A DNA stretch of 64,000 bases from Acrocarpospora phusangensis. GTDB taxonomy: Bacteria; Actinomycetota; Actinomycetes; Streptosporangiales; Streptosporangiaceae. The position numbers were made by a program, and so were the translations under genes. Shown one piece after another: positions 17,865 through 26,867 of the stretch. The stretch's first letter is position 1. Each line of letters starts with the position of its first letter. The notes beneath the pieces are model-generated. The model was not told the DNA's origin. It saw only the letters and a program-made list of their open reading frames with translations, and did no database searches. The stretch lies in assembly GCF_016862995.1 (NCBI RefSeq), contig NZ_BOOA01000026.1:41541-105540 (forward strand), written 5' to 3'.

Positions 17865-19200
17865 ACGCGGCCGCGGCGTATGCGGCGAGTACCGCCAGAC
17901 CGGCGAGCGGCGGCAGCGGGTAGAAGCCCTGCGTGGGGACGTAGTACCCGATGACGTGGGCGTACTCGGGAATGCTCTGCTGGATCGCGAAACCGGCGGC
18001 CGGGGTGATCCGGAACAGCCACGCGGTGACGGCGTCGGGGAGGATTCCGGCGAAGGCGAGCAGGAACGGGAGGATCAGCAGGGCGAACACCACGGTGGCC
18101 GCCATGAACTTACGCCGCAGGAGAGCGCCGACCCCGGCAGCGAGGACGGCCGACGCGGCGAGCAGAACCCCAGTGCCGATGATCACCCTTGCCTCGGTGA
18201 GCAGCGACACGGGGAGGACCTGGGTTCCGTTGCCGCGCAGAATCGCCGTGCCGACGGGCTCCACACATGCCGCGATAGTCCCGGTGACAAAGGCTTGCGC
18301 CGCGAGCTTGAGTGGCTCCCTGGTGCGTACACCCATGACAACGATCACGATCAGCGCCGCGAACGTCCCGATGAGGGTGGTCTCGATCCGAGGGGCGTCG
18401 AACCTCGGCGCGATGTCGCCGGTCCCGGTCACGGTCAGCGTGTCCCCGGACTCGACCAGGCCGTTCGCGCGGTGACTTCGCTCCCAATCCGTCTGTACGC
18501 CCTCGCCGCCCACCTCGTCCGTGCTCCACCCGCCCTGGAGACTGACGTGGTCGAATGTGGCGCTGGCCTGGGTGAACCGCACCTGGACGGCCCCGCCGGG
18601 CTTGCTCCGGTCCACGGTCATGTCGCCCGGAGAGGCGGCGAACAGGCCGATCCGGACCGTGGCCGGCAGCCCGGGAAGGGTGGCCGTGCCGATCGTCGTC
18701 CACTGTTCGCCGTCGGGCGACTCGTAGCCGGTGATCCTCTCCCCGCTGCGGGTCAGCCGCAGCCAGCGCGGCGACGTGCCGGTCCGACCGCCCATGTCCT
18801 CGGTGAAGTTGTACTGCATCCGCGTGCCATGGCTCCCGGTGAGCATGACCGCCGCGTACGGCGAGCCCTGCCGCACGCTCTCCTTGATCATGAGACCGGC
18901 CTTCGCCCAGGGCACCAGCCCCGTGACGATACGGTCGTGGCCGGGCGGGGGATAGGTGATGATGCCCGTCATCGACGTCAGCCGGACGGTGATGCCGCCG
19001 TCCCCGGTGAGCGCCTGGTGGGCGAAGGTGAAGCGGTCCTCGACCGCCTGGCCGTACGGGCCGATGGGGTGGGCAGGGCACGGGCCGGGGTCACAGACGC
19101 TGCGGGCTCCGGCCGCGACGAGCAGGCCGGGCACGACGATGAGCAGCGCGGCGAGCATCAGCCCGGCCAGACGCCCGCGAACCAGACGGAATCTACGCAT
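17827..19200 (-). CDS. Polytopic membrane protein with an extracellular DUF1349-like beta-sandwich, ABC-2 permease-like
   Basis: A 457-aa protein. One N-terminal helix (~12-32) is followed by a ~200-residue extracytoplasmic domain with WAKAGLMIKE, YAAVMLTGSHGTRMQYN and PRWLRLTRSGERITGYE. That pattern is typical of the concanavalin-like DUF1349 fold. About six membrane helices follow in residues ~275-450. Similar proteins are annotated as ABC-2 permeases, but no ATPase gene is adjacent. The 3' end overlaps the convergent lipoprotein gene by 38 bp. It is divergent from the sensor kinase at 19308. Confidence 0.65.
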   Translation of the reverse strand: MRRFRLVRGRLAGLMLAALLIVVPGLLVAAGARSVCDPGPCPAHPIGPYGQAVEDRFTFAHQALTGDGGITVRLTSMTGIITYPPPGHDRIVTGLVPWAKAGLMIKESVRQGSPYAAVMLTGSHGTRMQYNFTEDMGGRTGTSPRWLRLTRSGERITGYESPDGEQWTTIGTATLPGLPATVRIGLFAASPGDMTVDRSKPGGAVQVRFTQASATFDHVSLQGGWSTDEVGGEGVQTDWERSHRANGLVESGDTLTVTGTGDIAPRFDAPRIETTLIGTFAALIVIVVMGVRTREPLKLAAQAFVTGTIAACVEPVGTAILRGNGTQVLPVSLLTEARVIIGTGVLLAASAVLAAGVGALLRRKFMAATVVFALLILPFLLAFAGILPDAVTAWLFRITPAAGFAIQQSIPEYAHVIGYYVPTQGFYPLPPLAGLAVLAAYAAAAFSSARSRSRSGR

Positions 19201-19307
19201 GGGCGAAGTTCTAGGGATCCGGCCATAACAGCACCCGAACGAGGGCCGTCACGCCGGTGTTAGGTCGGGCAGGGCATCCTGGGAGGCCGGCACGGGGAGA
19301 GGGCACC

Positions 19308-20456
19308 ATGAGCAGACGCCTCCAACTGCGGGGACGCGGCATACGGCTGCGCTTCACCGCCATGTACATGGCCCTGTTCCTGCTCTCCGGAGCCGGCCTG
19401 CTGGCGATCACCAACCTCGTGGCCGGCGGCGAGATCAGGCAGAGCGTCCCGGCGGACCCGCGACCGCGGAACGAAGTCGCCGCCCCGCAGCAGCAGATCA
19501 TCCGGTTGCAGGCCGAGCTGGACCGGATCCACACGGACCAGTCGCGTCAGCTCCTCACCGGCTCGGCGGTCGCGCTGCTGGTCATGGTCGCGGTCTCGGC
19601 GGTCCTCGGCCGCGTCGTCGCCGGCCGCGTCCTGCGCCCCCTCCGTACGGTCACCGCCGCCACCCGCCGGATCACCGCCGACAACCTGCACGAACGGCTG
19701 GCGGTCACCGCTCCGCACGACGAGGTCAAGGACCTCTCCGACACCATCGACGGCCTGCTCGAACGCCTGGAGGGCGCGTTCGACGCGCAGCGCCGGTTCG
19801 TCGCCAACGCGTCCCACGAGCTGCGTACGCCACTGACCACGATGCGGGCGGCGCTGGACGTCGCGATGGCCAAACCCGCGCCGATACCGGCGCAGACGAC
19901 GATGCTGGCCGACCGGTTCCGCGTCGAACTCGACCAGATCGACCGGCTCCTGGACGGACTGCTCCTGCTCGCCCGCGTCCAGCACGGCGCGCTGCCGGAC
20001 CAGGTCACGGTTCCGCTCGGCCGTCTGGTGTCCGAAGCTCTGGAGCTCAGAGCCGCGGCCATCGCCGAGAAGGAGCTGACCGTCCATCGTGATCTCGATG
20101 AGAGCGCGTGGATCAGCGGAAGCCGGACACTGCTGTCGCGCATGGTCGACAACGTGATCGACAACGCTGTGATCCACAACCATCGCGGAGGCTGGATTCG
20201 GGTCGCGGTCACGGGGGACGGACTCGTCGTCGAGAGCGGTGGGCGTGTCCTCGACCAGGAGCAGGTCAGCCGGTTGGGGCAGCCGTTCCAGCGGCTGGGG
20301 GCCGAACGCACCGGCAACGCCCACGGATCCGGGCTCGGCCTGTCCATCGTCTCGGACATCGCCACTGCCAGCGGGGGCGGTCTCGATCTCCGTGCCCGGC
20401 CCGAGGGCGGGCTGCGGGTGGCGATCGCTCTGCCGCTCGGGGGCGTGCCGGGATGA
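19308..20456 (+). CDS. Sensor histidine kinase
   Basis: A 382-aa protein with two membrane helices (~18-38 and ~84-105) around a short extracellular loop, a HAMP domain, then HisKA with phospho-acceptor H170 in NASHELRTPLTT. The ATPase domain carries the N-box NVIDNAV and G-box GSGLGLSIV. The start is ATG 19308 after GGGGAGAGGG. It overlaps the response regulator by ATGA and is divergent from the membrane protein at 17827-19200, a likely target or partner. Confidence 0.93.
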   Translation: MSRRLQLRGRGIRLRFTAMYMALFLLSGAGLLAITNLVAGGEIRQSVPADPRPRNEVAAPQQQIIRLQAELDRIHTDQSRQLLTGSAVALLVMVAVSAVLGRVVAGRVLRPLRTVTAATRRITADNLHERLAVTAPHDEVKDLSDTIDGLLERLEGAFDAQRRFVANASHELRTPLTTMRAALDVAMAKPAPIPAQTTMLADRFRVELDQIDRLLDGLLLLARVQHGALPDQVTVPLGRLVSEALELRAAAIAEKELTVHRDLDESAWISGSRTLLSRMVDNVIDNAVIHNHRGGWIRVAVTGDGLVVESGGRVLDQEQVSRLGQPFQRLGAERTGNAHGSGLGLSIVSDIATASGGGLDLRARPEGGLRVAIALPLGGVPG

Positions 20457-21112
20457 GAGTGCTGGTGGTCGAGGACGCCCGCTCGCTGGCCGCGATCCTC
20501 GCCGAGGGACTGCGCGATCAGGGCATGGCAGTAGATGTGGCGCATGACGGGCTGGAGGCCGCGGCCAAACTCGACCTCAACGCGTACGACGTGGTGGTGC
20601 TCGACCGGGATCTGCCGGGGATCCACGGGGACGCGCTCTGCCAGATGATCGCCGAACGGCATGAGCGCGTGATGACGCTGATGCTCACGGCGGCCGGCGC
20701 GCCCGGTGACCGGGTCAGCGGCCTCGCCCTGGGCGCGGACGACTACCTCACGAAACCCTTCCACTTCCCGGAACTCGTTCTGCGCATCCGCGCCCTGGCC
20801 CGCCGCCAGCCTTCCGTTCGAGCCCACACGTTGCGCGCGGCCGGCCTCGAACTCGACCCCATCCGCCGTACGGTCACCAGGGACGGCCGCCACCTGGACC
20901 TGTCGGTGAAGGAGTTCGCCCTCCTCGAAGCGCTCCTGCGTGCCTGCCCCGGCCACCTCAGCACGGAAGACCTGCTCGAACAGGTCTGGGACGAACACGC
21001 CGACCCGTTCACGAACACGGTCACCGTCACCATCGGCCGCCTCCGCCGCAAACTCGGCCAACCCCCCATCATCACCACCACACCCGGCATCGGTTATCGA
21101 ATCACCGACTAA
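20453..21112 (+). CDS. OmpR/PhoB-family response regulator
   Basis: A 219-aa protein with a receiver domain (phospho-acceptor D51 in VVVLDRDLPG, conserved K101 in YLTKPF) and a C-terminal winged helix (~125-219, ending in the usual TTTPGIGYRI). It is translationally coupled to the preceding kinase. No terpene-operon link can be shown, although that operon follows after a 229-bp AT-rich gap. Confidence 0.93.
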   Translation: MRVLVVEDARSLAAILAEGLRDQGMAVDVAHDGLEAAAKLDLNAYDVVVLDRDLPGIHGDALCQMIAERHERVMTLMLTAAGAPGDRVSGLALGADDYLTKPFHFPELVLRIRALARRQPSVRAHTLRAAGLELDPIRRTVTRDGRHLDLSVKEFALLEALLRACPGHLSTEDLLEQVWDEHADPFTNTVTVTIGRLRRKLGQPPIITTTPGIGYRITD

Positions 21113-21341
21113 TAATCATTGCCGTATGGATGGCTTATGTCGCCATATTGGGTGGTGAAAGGAAAGGCCATTGCGTGCGTGTGGGGGTCCCTTTATTATT
21201 GGTGCCGAGGCCGAAATTGTGAGCGGTTGGCAATGTGACTATCTTTCGGTGTGATATTTCGAAAATTACTTTTGAGGAAATAGGCATCGTTACGCCTCGC
21301 TCCTGAGCAACCAACCGTCCACGAGCCTAGGAGGGGCGTAA

Positions 21342-22526
21342 ATGCCCAAGTTCAGCGAAAATGAGACCCTCGATCCGCTGGACCGCCTGCTCTCCGGTCC
21401 CACGGGCCTGGGAACCTCCGGACTCCGCCTCCCAACCGCGGACCTCCCCGCTTTCGACTACGCGGACGGACACCAGCCACCCGATCCCACCGCCACGCTC
21501 GACCCCAGCTGGCTCGTCCGCCGCCACAGCCTCGCGCCCCTGCCGTACGCGGAGCGGGAATGGGGAGACGGTTCCCATCCGCCGCTGTACTGCCCGGAGA
21601 CCGTACGGATCGACGAACCTCTCGCCGACGAGGTGAACCGGCGGCTGGTCGCGTGGGCGGAACACGTCGGAATCCACACCGACCGCATCGAAGCCTTCCG
21701 GGACACCGGCTACGGCCGCCTGGCCATGCTCACCCACCCCGACAGCGACGAACCCGACACGATCCTCATCGCCGCCCAGATGAACGCCGCCTGGTGGGCC
21801 GCCGACGACTACTACGCCGACGAGACCGACCTGGGCGCCACCCCGACCGAGCTTCCCCCGCGGCTCGCCCTGGTGATGTCGGCCATGGACCCGCCCCCGC
21901 CCGCCGGCGACTACACCCGCCAGCTGGAGGACGCCATCCGCGCCGACCCCGTCCTGGTCGCCCTCCGATCGGCCACCGGCCACCTGTCCCGCCATGCCAC
22001 CCCGGCCCAGGTCATGCGGGCCTGCCTGACCACCTCCCAGATGTTCGTCAGCTGGACCGCGTACGCCGCCTGGCGCTACCTCGAAACCCCGCCCCCCGTC
22101 TGGCGTTACCTGGCCGCGCGGCAACACGACAGCTTCTACACGTCCATGATCCTCATCGACGTCGTCGGCGAGTACGAGCTTCCCGCCAACCTCTTCTACG
22201 ACCGGCGATTCCACCTCGCCCTCATGCAGGCCGGCACCGCCAGCGTCATCGTCAACGACCTCTACTCGCTCGCCAGGGAAGCGGCCGACGAACTCCCTGA
22301 CTCCAACGTGGTCCTGCTCATCGCCGCCGAGGAGAAATGCTCCACCCGCGAGGCCGTCGAACGCGCCGTCCACCTCCACAACGATTTCGTCCGGGGCTTC
22401 GAAATCAGCCAGCGGCAACTCGCCGCCGTCCCCTCCCCGGAACTCCAGCGTTTCCTGCGCGGCGCCCAAGCCTGGATGGCCGGCTGCCTTGAATGGCACG
22501 GCACCAGCGACCGCTACAAATCCTGA
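21342..22526 (+). CDS. Terpene synthase of the 2-methylisoborneol synthase type
   Basis: A 394-aa class I terpene cyclase with the Asp-rich metal motif at D155-D156 (DDYYADE) and the NSE triad N305, S309 and E313 (NDLYSLARE). The N-terminal ~50 residues are Pro-rich and probably disordered, as in 2-methylisoborneol synthases, which are usually somewhat longer (about 440 aa). The gene has a strong AGGAGGGG site 5 nt before the ATG. The directly following C-methyltransferase gene fixes the substrate as a methylated geranyl diphosphate. The product may be 2-methylisoborneol or 2-methylenebornane. Confidence 0.85.
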   Translation: MPKFSENETLDPLDRLLSGPTGLGTSGLRLPTADLPAFDYADGHQPPDPTATLDPSWLVRRHSLAPLPYAEREWGDGSHPPLYCPETVRIDEPLADEVNRRLVAWAEHVGIHTDRIEAFRDTGYGRLAMLTHPDSDEPDTILIAAQMNAAWWAADDYYADETDLGATPTELPPRLALVMSAMDPPPPAGDYTRQLEDAIRADPVLVALRSATGHLSRHATPAQVMRACLTTSQMFVSWTAYAAWRYLETPPPVWRYLAARQHDSFYTSMILIDVVGEYELPANLFYDRRFHLALMQAGTASVIVNDLYSLAREAADELPDSNVVLLIAAEEKCSTREAVERAVHLHNDFVRGFEISQRQLAAVPSPELQRFLRGAQAWMAGCLEWHGTSDRYKS

Positions 22527-22563
22527 CACCCATTCAGTAACTCCAGCGAAAGGAATCCCATCG

Positions 22564-23418
22564 GTGACCGTTACCCAAGGTGACCACGTCCTCAGCAGCC
22601 TCTACCAGCGCTCCATCGCCGACTACTGGAACACCGAGAAGAACCCGGTCAACCTGCGCCTGGGCGAAGTCGACGGCATCTACCACCACCACTACGGCAT
22701 CGGCGACGTGGACTGGTCGGTCCTGGAGGGCCCGGAGGACACCCGCGAGGAACGCGTGACCAGGGAACTCCACCGGCTCGAATCCGCCCAGGCCGACTTC
22801 CTCCTGAACCACCTCGGCCCCCTCCAGCCCCACCACCGCGTCATGGACGCCGGCTCCGGCCGAGGCGGTTCCAGCCTCGTCGCCAATCTCCGGTACGGCT
22901 GCGACGTGGACGGCGTCTCCATCTCCGAGGCCCAGGTCGGCTTCGCCAACGAACAGGCGCGCCTGCGCGGCGTCGACGACAAGGTGCGCTTCCACTTCCG
23001 CAACATGCTCGACACCGGCTTCCCGACCGGCTCCCTCCAGGCCAGCTGGAACAACGAGAGCACGATGTACGTCGAACTCTCCCTGCTCTTCGCCGAACAC
23101 GCCCGCCTCCTGGCCCGCGGCGGCCGCTACGTCTGCATCACCGGCTGCTACAACGACGCGTACGGCCTGCCCTCCAAGGCGATCAGCCAGATCAACGCCC
23201 ACTACATCTGCGACATCCACCCGCGCAGCAGCTACTTCAAGGAGATGGCCGCCAACCGCCTCGTCCCGGTCAGCGTCGTCGATCTCACCGCGGCCACCAT
23301 CCCGTACTGGGAGCTCCGCGCCAAGACCCACCTCGCCACCGGCATCGAACAGGCCTTCCTCGACGCGTACAACAACGGCAGCTTCCAGTACCTGCTGATC
23401 GCCGCCGACCGCGTCTGA
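22564..23418 (+). CDS. Geranyl diphosphate 2-C-methyltransferase
   Basis: A 284-aa SAM-dependent methyltransferase from GTG 22564, with AAAGGAA 8 nt upstream. Motif I is VMDAGSGRGGSS. The N-terminal YYHHHYGIGDVDWS-like region (read here as GIYHHHYGIGDVDW) is characteristic of GPP C-methyltransferases. It adds the extra methyl group at C2 of geranyl diphosphate before cyclisation by the upstream synthase. The two genes form the usual odorant operon, but the cyclic-nucleotide-binding/encapsulin gene often found upstream in streptomycetes is not here. Confidence 0.92.
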   Translation: MTVTQGDHVLSSLYQRSIADYWNTEKNPVNLRLGEVDGIYHHHYGIGDVDWSVLEGPEDTREERVTRELHRLESAQADFLLNHLGPLQPHHRVMDAGSGRGGSSLVANLRYGCDVDGVSISEAQVGFANEQARLRGVDDKVRFHFRNMLDTGFPTGSLQASWNNESTMYVELSLLFAEHARLLARGGRYVCITGCYNDAYGLPSKAISQINAHYICDIHPRSSYFKEMAANRLVPVSVVDLTAATIPYWELRAKTHLATGIEQAFLDAYNNGSFQYLLIAADRV

Positions 23419-23432
23419 TTCTCAGGAGGGAC

Positions 23433-23468
23433 GGGTGACGGTGGAGACCCTCCACGAGACCGTCACCC
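23433..23468 (+). terminator. Hairpin after the methyltransferase gene
   Basis: GGGTGACGGT (23433-23442) and ACCGTCACCC (23459-23468) form a perfect 10-bp stem with a 16-nt interior that can pair further. It lies 14 bp after the methyltransferase stop and overlaps the end of the convergent pseudogene. Confidence 0.7.
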
Positions 23469-23664
23469 GGAGGGCCGATAGCCGCGGACGTAGTCGACGG
23501 TGAACTCCCTCGGGTATGGCCGTTCCGGTTCGCCGCCGGGCGAGGGACGCGGGGGCGGTGGTCCACTGCGGCAGATAGCGGGGCACCCATCGGCTCTCGT
23601 CGAGGCGGTCGCCGTCGAAGGTGTCCTCGAACGCCAGCTCGTAGCCGTCCCCCGGACGTGTCAT
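23463..23664 (-). pseudogene. Remnant of a family 16 glycoside hydrolase-like gene
   Basis: The first ~45 codons (from ATG 23664) read GYELAFEDTFDGDRLDESRW and YLPQWT, the typical start of GH16-like beta-glucanase proteins. A different frame then gives PREFTVDYVRGYRPSG and a stop at 23463, the typical end of the same family. The catalytic centre, about 180-200 residues, is missing and the two ends are out of frame. This is an internal deletion plus frameshift. It is inactive as an enzyme. Confidence 0.7.
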
Positions 23665-23667
23665 CGT

Positions 23668-24150
23668 CTACTGGAGGCCGGCGCGGACGGACGTGATGCG
23701 CTGGGTGTTGAAGCCGAGCCAGTGCATCCGGCCCACGTAGCGCGCGTGCTCGACCTTGAGGCAGCGGTCGACGATCACGGTGGCACCGGCGTCCGCCGCG
23801 ATCCGCGAACCCTCCTCGTTGATCACGCCGAACTGGCACCAGAGCGCACCGGCCTTGATCTGCACCGCTTCGCGCGCGATTCCGGGCAACGCGTCCGGCG
23901 CGCGGAACACGTTCACGATGTCCACCGGCACGGGCACGTCCAGCAGGCTCGCGTAACTCGTCTCCCCGAGGATCCGCTTCTCGCGCGGGTTCACGGGGAT
24001 CACGCGGTAGCCGTGCCGTTTGAGGTAGTAGCCGACGAAGTAGCTGGCGCGCAGCTCGTTGTTGGACAGGCCGACGATCGCGATGGTCCCGGCGCTGTGG
24101 AGCAGGCGCTGGATCGTCAGCGGGTCCTGGTAACGCTCAAGATCGGTCAT
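23668..24150 (-). CDS. CoA-binding domain protein (YccU type)
   Basis: A 160-aa Rossmann protein with the N-terminal IAIVGLSNN nucleotide loop, VIPVNPREKRILGE and the late ALWCQFGVINEE and VIVDRCLKVEH. This is the conserved YccU/CoA-binding pattern. It is the last gene of the metX-metY operon, with an ATGA overlap. The role is unknown; the family binds CoA and is often linked to sulfur-amino-acid genes. Confidence 0.85.
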   Translation of the reverse strand: MTDLERYQDPLTIQRLLHSAGTIAIVGLSNNELRASYFVGYYLKRHGYRVIPVNPREKRILGETSYASLLDVPVPVDIVNVFRAPDALPGIAREAVQIKAGALWCQFGVINEEGSRIAADAGATVIVDRCLKVEHARYVGRMHWLGFNTQRITSVRAGLQ

Positions 24151-25472
24151 GCCTCCGTCACCTCTTTCCCGACGTGCGCGAAACTCTGCTCCAGGTCCCA
24201 GATCAGATCGTCGACGGACTCCGTGCCGACCGACAGCCGTACCGTTCCGGGGGCGATCCCGGCGGCCCGGAGTTCTTCGTCGCCCAGCTGGCGATGGGTC
24301 GTACTGGCGGGGTGGATGATCAGGCTCTTCGCGTCGCCGACGTTGGCCAGGTGGGACCAGAGCGTCACCCCGCGGATGAGGTCCTGCCCGCCGGCCCGGC
24401 CCCCGGCGCAGTCGAACGAGAACACCGCCCCGGCACCCAGCGGCAGATACTTCTCCACCAGCGGCCGGTACGCGCTGGACGGCAGGCCGGGATACGTCAC
24501 GTTCGACGCCAGCTCGTGCGACTCCAGGTACGCGGCGACCGCCCGCGCGTTCTCGACGTGGCGTTCCATCCGCAGCGACAGCGTCTCCAGCCCCTGCAGG
24601 AACAGGAACGCGTTGAACGGCGCGAGCGCCCCACCGAGATCGCGCAGGGTCTCGGCCCGCAGTTTCATCAGGTAGCCATAGGTCCCGAACGTCTCGTGGA
24701 ACTGCAGCCCGTGGTAGGCGGGCGACGGATCCGCGACCACGGGGAACCGCCCGTTGGACCAGTTGAACGTCCCGGCCTCGACGACGACACCGCCGATGCT
24801 CGTGCCGTGCCCCCCGATGAACTTGGTCGCCGAATGGATCACGATGTCCGCGCCCCACTCGATCGGCCGGCACAGGTACGGCGTCGCGAACGTGTTGTCC
24901 ACGATCAACGGCAGCTCGTGCTCGTGCGCGATGGCCGCCACGGTCTCGATGTCCAGCACGTTCCCGGCCGGGTTGCCGATCGTCTCCCCGAAGAACGCCT
25001 TCGTGTTCGGGCGTACCGCCTTGCGCCAGGCGTCCGGATCGTCGGGATCGACCCAGGTCAGCTCGACGTTCATCTTGCGCAGCAGGTGTTTGAGCTGGTT
25101 GACCGTGCCGCCGTACAGGGCGGAGGAGGAGACGACGTGGTCGCCCGGCTGGAGCAGGGTGAAGAGCGCGCCGGCCTGGGCGGCGATTCCGCTGGCGAAC
25201 GCGACCGCGCCGCAGCCGCCCTCCAGGTTCGCCACGCGCTCCTCGAACACCGCGACGGTCGGGTTCATGATGCGCGAGTAGGTGTTCCCGTACTCCTGCA
25301 GGTTGAAGTACGCCGCCGCCGACTCCGGGTCCTCGAACACGTAGCTGGTGGTCTGGAAGATGGGCACCGCACGCGCGCCCGTGTTCGGGTCGGGGCGTTG
25401 ACCGGCGTGCAGCTGTCGTGTCTCGAATCCGAACGCGCGAGCTTCCTCGGCGCGGGGGAAATTGTCGGTCAC
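24147..25472 (-). CDS. metY: O-acetylhomoserine sulfhydrylase
   Basis: About 441 aa, Cys/Met metabolism PLP enzyme. The PLP lysine is in IHSATKFIGGHGTSIGG, and FETRQLHAGQRPDP near the start and NPTVAVFEERVANLEGG are family hallmarks of O-acetylhomoserine aminocarboxypropyltransferases. GTG 25472 is preferred to TTG 25475. It makes homocysteine from O-acetylhomoserine and sulfide, using the product of the upstream metX, 19 bp away. Confidence 0.92.
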   Translation of the reverse strand: MTDNFPRAEEARAFGFETRQLHAGQRPDPNTGARAVPIFQTTSYVFEDPESAAAYFNLQEYGNTYSRIMNPTVAVFEERVANLEGGCGAVAFASGIAAQAGALFTLLQPGDHVVSSSALYGGTVNQLKHLLRKMNVELTWVDPDDPDAWRKAVRPNTKAFFGETIGNPAGNVLDIETVAAIAHEHELPLIVDNTFATPYLCRPIEWGADIVIHSATKFIGGHGTSIGGVVVEAGTFNWSNGRFPVVADPSPAYHGLQFHETFGTYGYLMKLRAETLRDLGGALAPFNAFLFLQGLETLSLRMERHVENARAVAAYLESHELASNVTYPGLPSSAYRPLVEKYLPLGAGAVFSFDCAGGRAGGQDLIRGVTLWSHLANVGDAKSLIIHPASTTHRQLGDEELRAAGIAPGTVRLSVGTESVDDLIWDLEQSFAHVGKEVTEA

Positions 25473-25491
25473 CAAACCCTCTTCCTCGACC

Positions 25492-26703
25492 TCATCCGCT
25501 GCCCAGGAAGCGGCGGATGATGGGCGTCTGACGCGCTTCCTCCAGCAGGAAGCAGTCGTGGCCGTACGGCGCGTCGATCACGTGGGACTCGACCGGCTTG
25601 CCGAGGCCACGGAGTGCGTCTTCGATCTCCTCCGACGCGGACGGCGGATACAGCCAGTCGGAGCTGAAGGCGATCAGCAGCGTGCGCGCCGAGACGGGTT
25701 CGAGCGCCCGCGCGAGCGAGCCGCCGCCGTGTTCCCGCGCGAGGTCGAAGTAGGTCAGCGCCCGCGAGGTGAAGAGATAGGTGTTGGCGTCGAAGCGCTT
25801 GACGAACGAGTCGGCCTGGTGGCGCAGGTAGTTCTCGATCTCGAACTCCGGCTCGGTGATCGTGTGGCGGATGTCGTCCGCGAACTGGAGCCGCCGGCCG
25901 AACCTGTCGTCCAGCGCCGGCGCGGACAGGTACGTGACATGTCCGACCATCCGCGCCACGCCCATGCCGGCGTCGGGCTTGTGTCCGGTGCCGTAGTAGT
26001 GGCCGCCCTGCCAGGCGGGATCGCCCATGATGGCATTCCGCGCGATCGCGTTCCAGGCCACCCCCTGCGGGTGCAGGGCGTGCGTGCTGGCGATCACCAC
26101 GATGGCGTCGACCTGGTCGGGGAACATGATCGCCCACTGCAACGCCTGCATCCCGCCGAGCGACCCCCCGGCCACCGCCGCGAGCCGCTCGATCCCCAGG
26201 GCGTCCAGAAACGCCCGTTCGGTACGGACCATGTCCGCGACCGTGATGACGGGAAAGTCAGACCCGTACGGCCGGCCGGTCGCCGGATCGATCGACGACG
26301 GTCCGGTCGTCCCGCTACAGCCGCCGAGCAGGTTCGTGGAGACGACGAAGTAGCGGTCGGTGTCGAACGCCTTGCCGGGACCGATCATCCCGTCCCACCA
26401 GCCGAGTCCCCGGCCGGCCGCGCCGTCGCGGTCCGCGGCCCCGAACCCGTCGCGGGTACCGCTCTGCGGCGGCGTCTTCGCGATCCCGGCCGCGTGGGCG
26501 TCGCCGCTGAGCGCGTGGCACACCAGAATGACGTTGTCACGCGCGGGCGAGAGGGTGCCGTAGGTTTCGTACGCCACCCGAACCGGGTGCAGCGCCTGCC
26601 CGCAGTTGAGCTGTACCGGTTCCGGCAGGTCGATGTACTGCGTCTCGACGCTGCCGACCGAGCCGGCGGAGAATGTCGAAACCGCCACCATGGGCGAAAG
26701 CAT
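25492..26703 (-). CDS. metX: Homoserine O-acetyltransferase
   Basis: About 403 aa, alpha/beta-hydrolase fold. The nucleophile Ser is in AVAGGSLGGMQALQW, the late Asp in SSDWLYPP and the His in PYGHDCFL, completing the triad. LVCHALSGDAHAAG forms the oxyanion region. ATG 26703 is the first start after the putative promoter; 26691 is an alternative. It supplies O-acetylhomoserine (or the succinyl ester) for metY. Confidence 0.9.
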   Translation of the reverse strand: MLSPMVAVSTFSAGSVGSVETQYIDLPEPVQLNCGQALHPVRVAYETYGTLSPARDNVILVCHALSGDAHAAGIAKTPPQSGTRDGFGAADRDGAAGRGLGWWDGMIGPGKAFDTDRYFVVSTNLLGGCSGTTGPSSIDPATGRPYGSDFPVITVADMVRTERAFLDALGIERLAAVAGGSLGGMQALQWAIMFPDQVDAIVVIASTHALHPQGVAWNAIARNAIMGDPAWQGGHYYGTGHKPDAGMGVARMVGHVTYLSAPALDDRFGRRLQFADDIRHTITEPEFEIENYLRHQADSFVKRFDANTYLFTSRALTYFDLAREHGGGSLARALEPVSARTLLIAFSSDWLYPPSASEEIEDALRGLGKPVESHVIDAPYGHDCFLLEEARQTPIIRRFLGSG

Positions 26704-26708
26704 ACCTA

Positions 26709-26739
26709 GCCATACTCCTCGCGGCCACGATATTGTCAA
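26709..26739 (-). promoter_or_regulatory. Putative metX promoter
   Basis: On the minus strand TTGACA (26739-26734) is followed after 19 nt by TATGGC (26714-26709), 5 nt before ATG 26703. If used, the metX message is nearly leaderless. The spacing is a little long, so the exact -10 is uncertain. I see no SAM riboswitch fold in the short leader. Confidence 0.35.
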
Positions 26740-26867
26740 TTATTCAGATGGGAAATGCGGGGAAATTCACCCCAGGCCGGGCGGCATGGAACGGGATGGA
26801 ACGCCCTTACTCGTGAAGGCCGCTTCGAAGGGAAGTGCCCCGCATGACGAAAGGGACATTACGCGAC

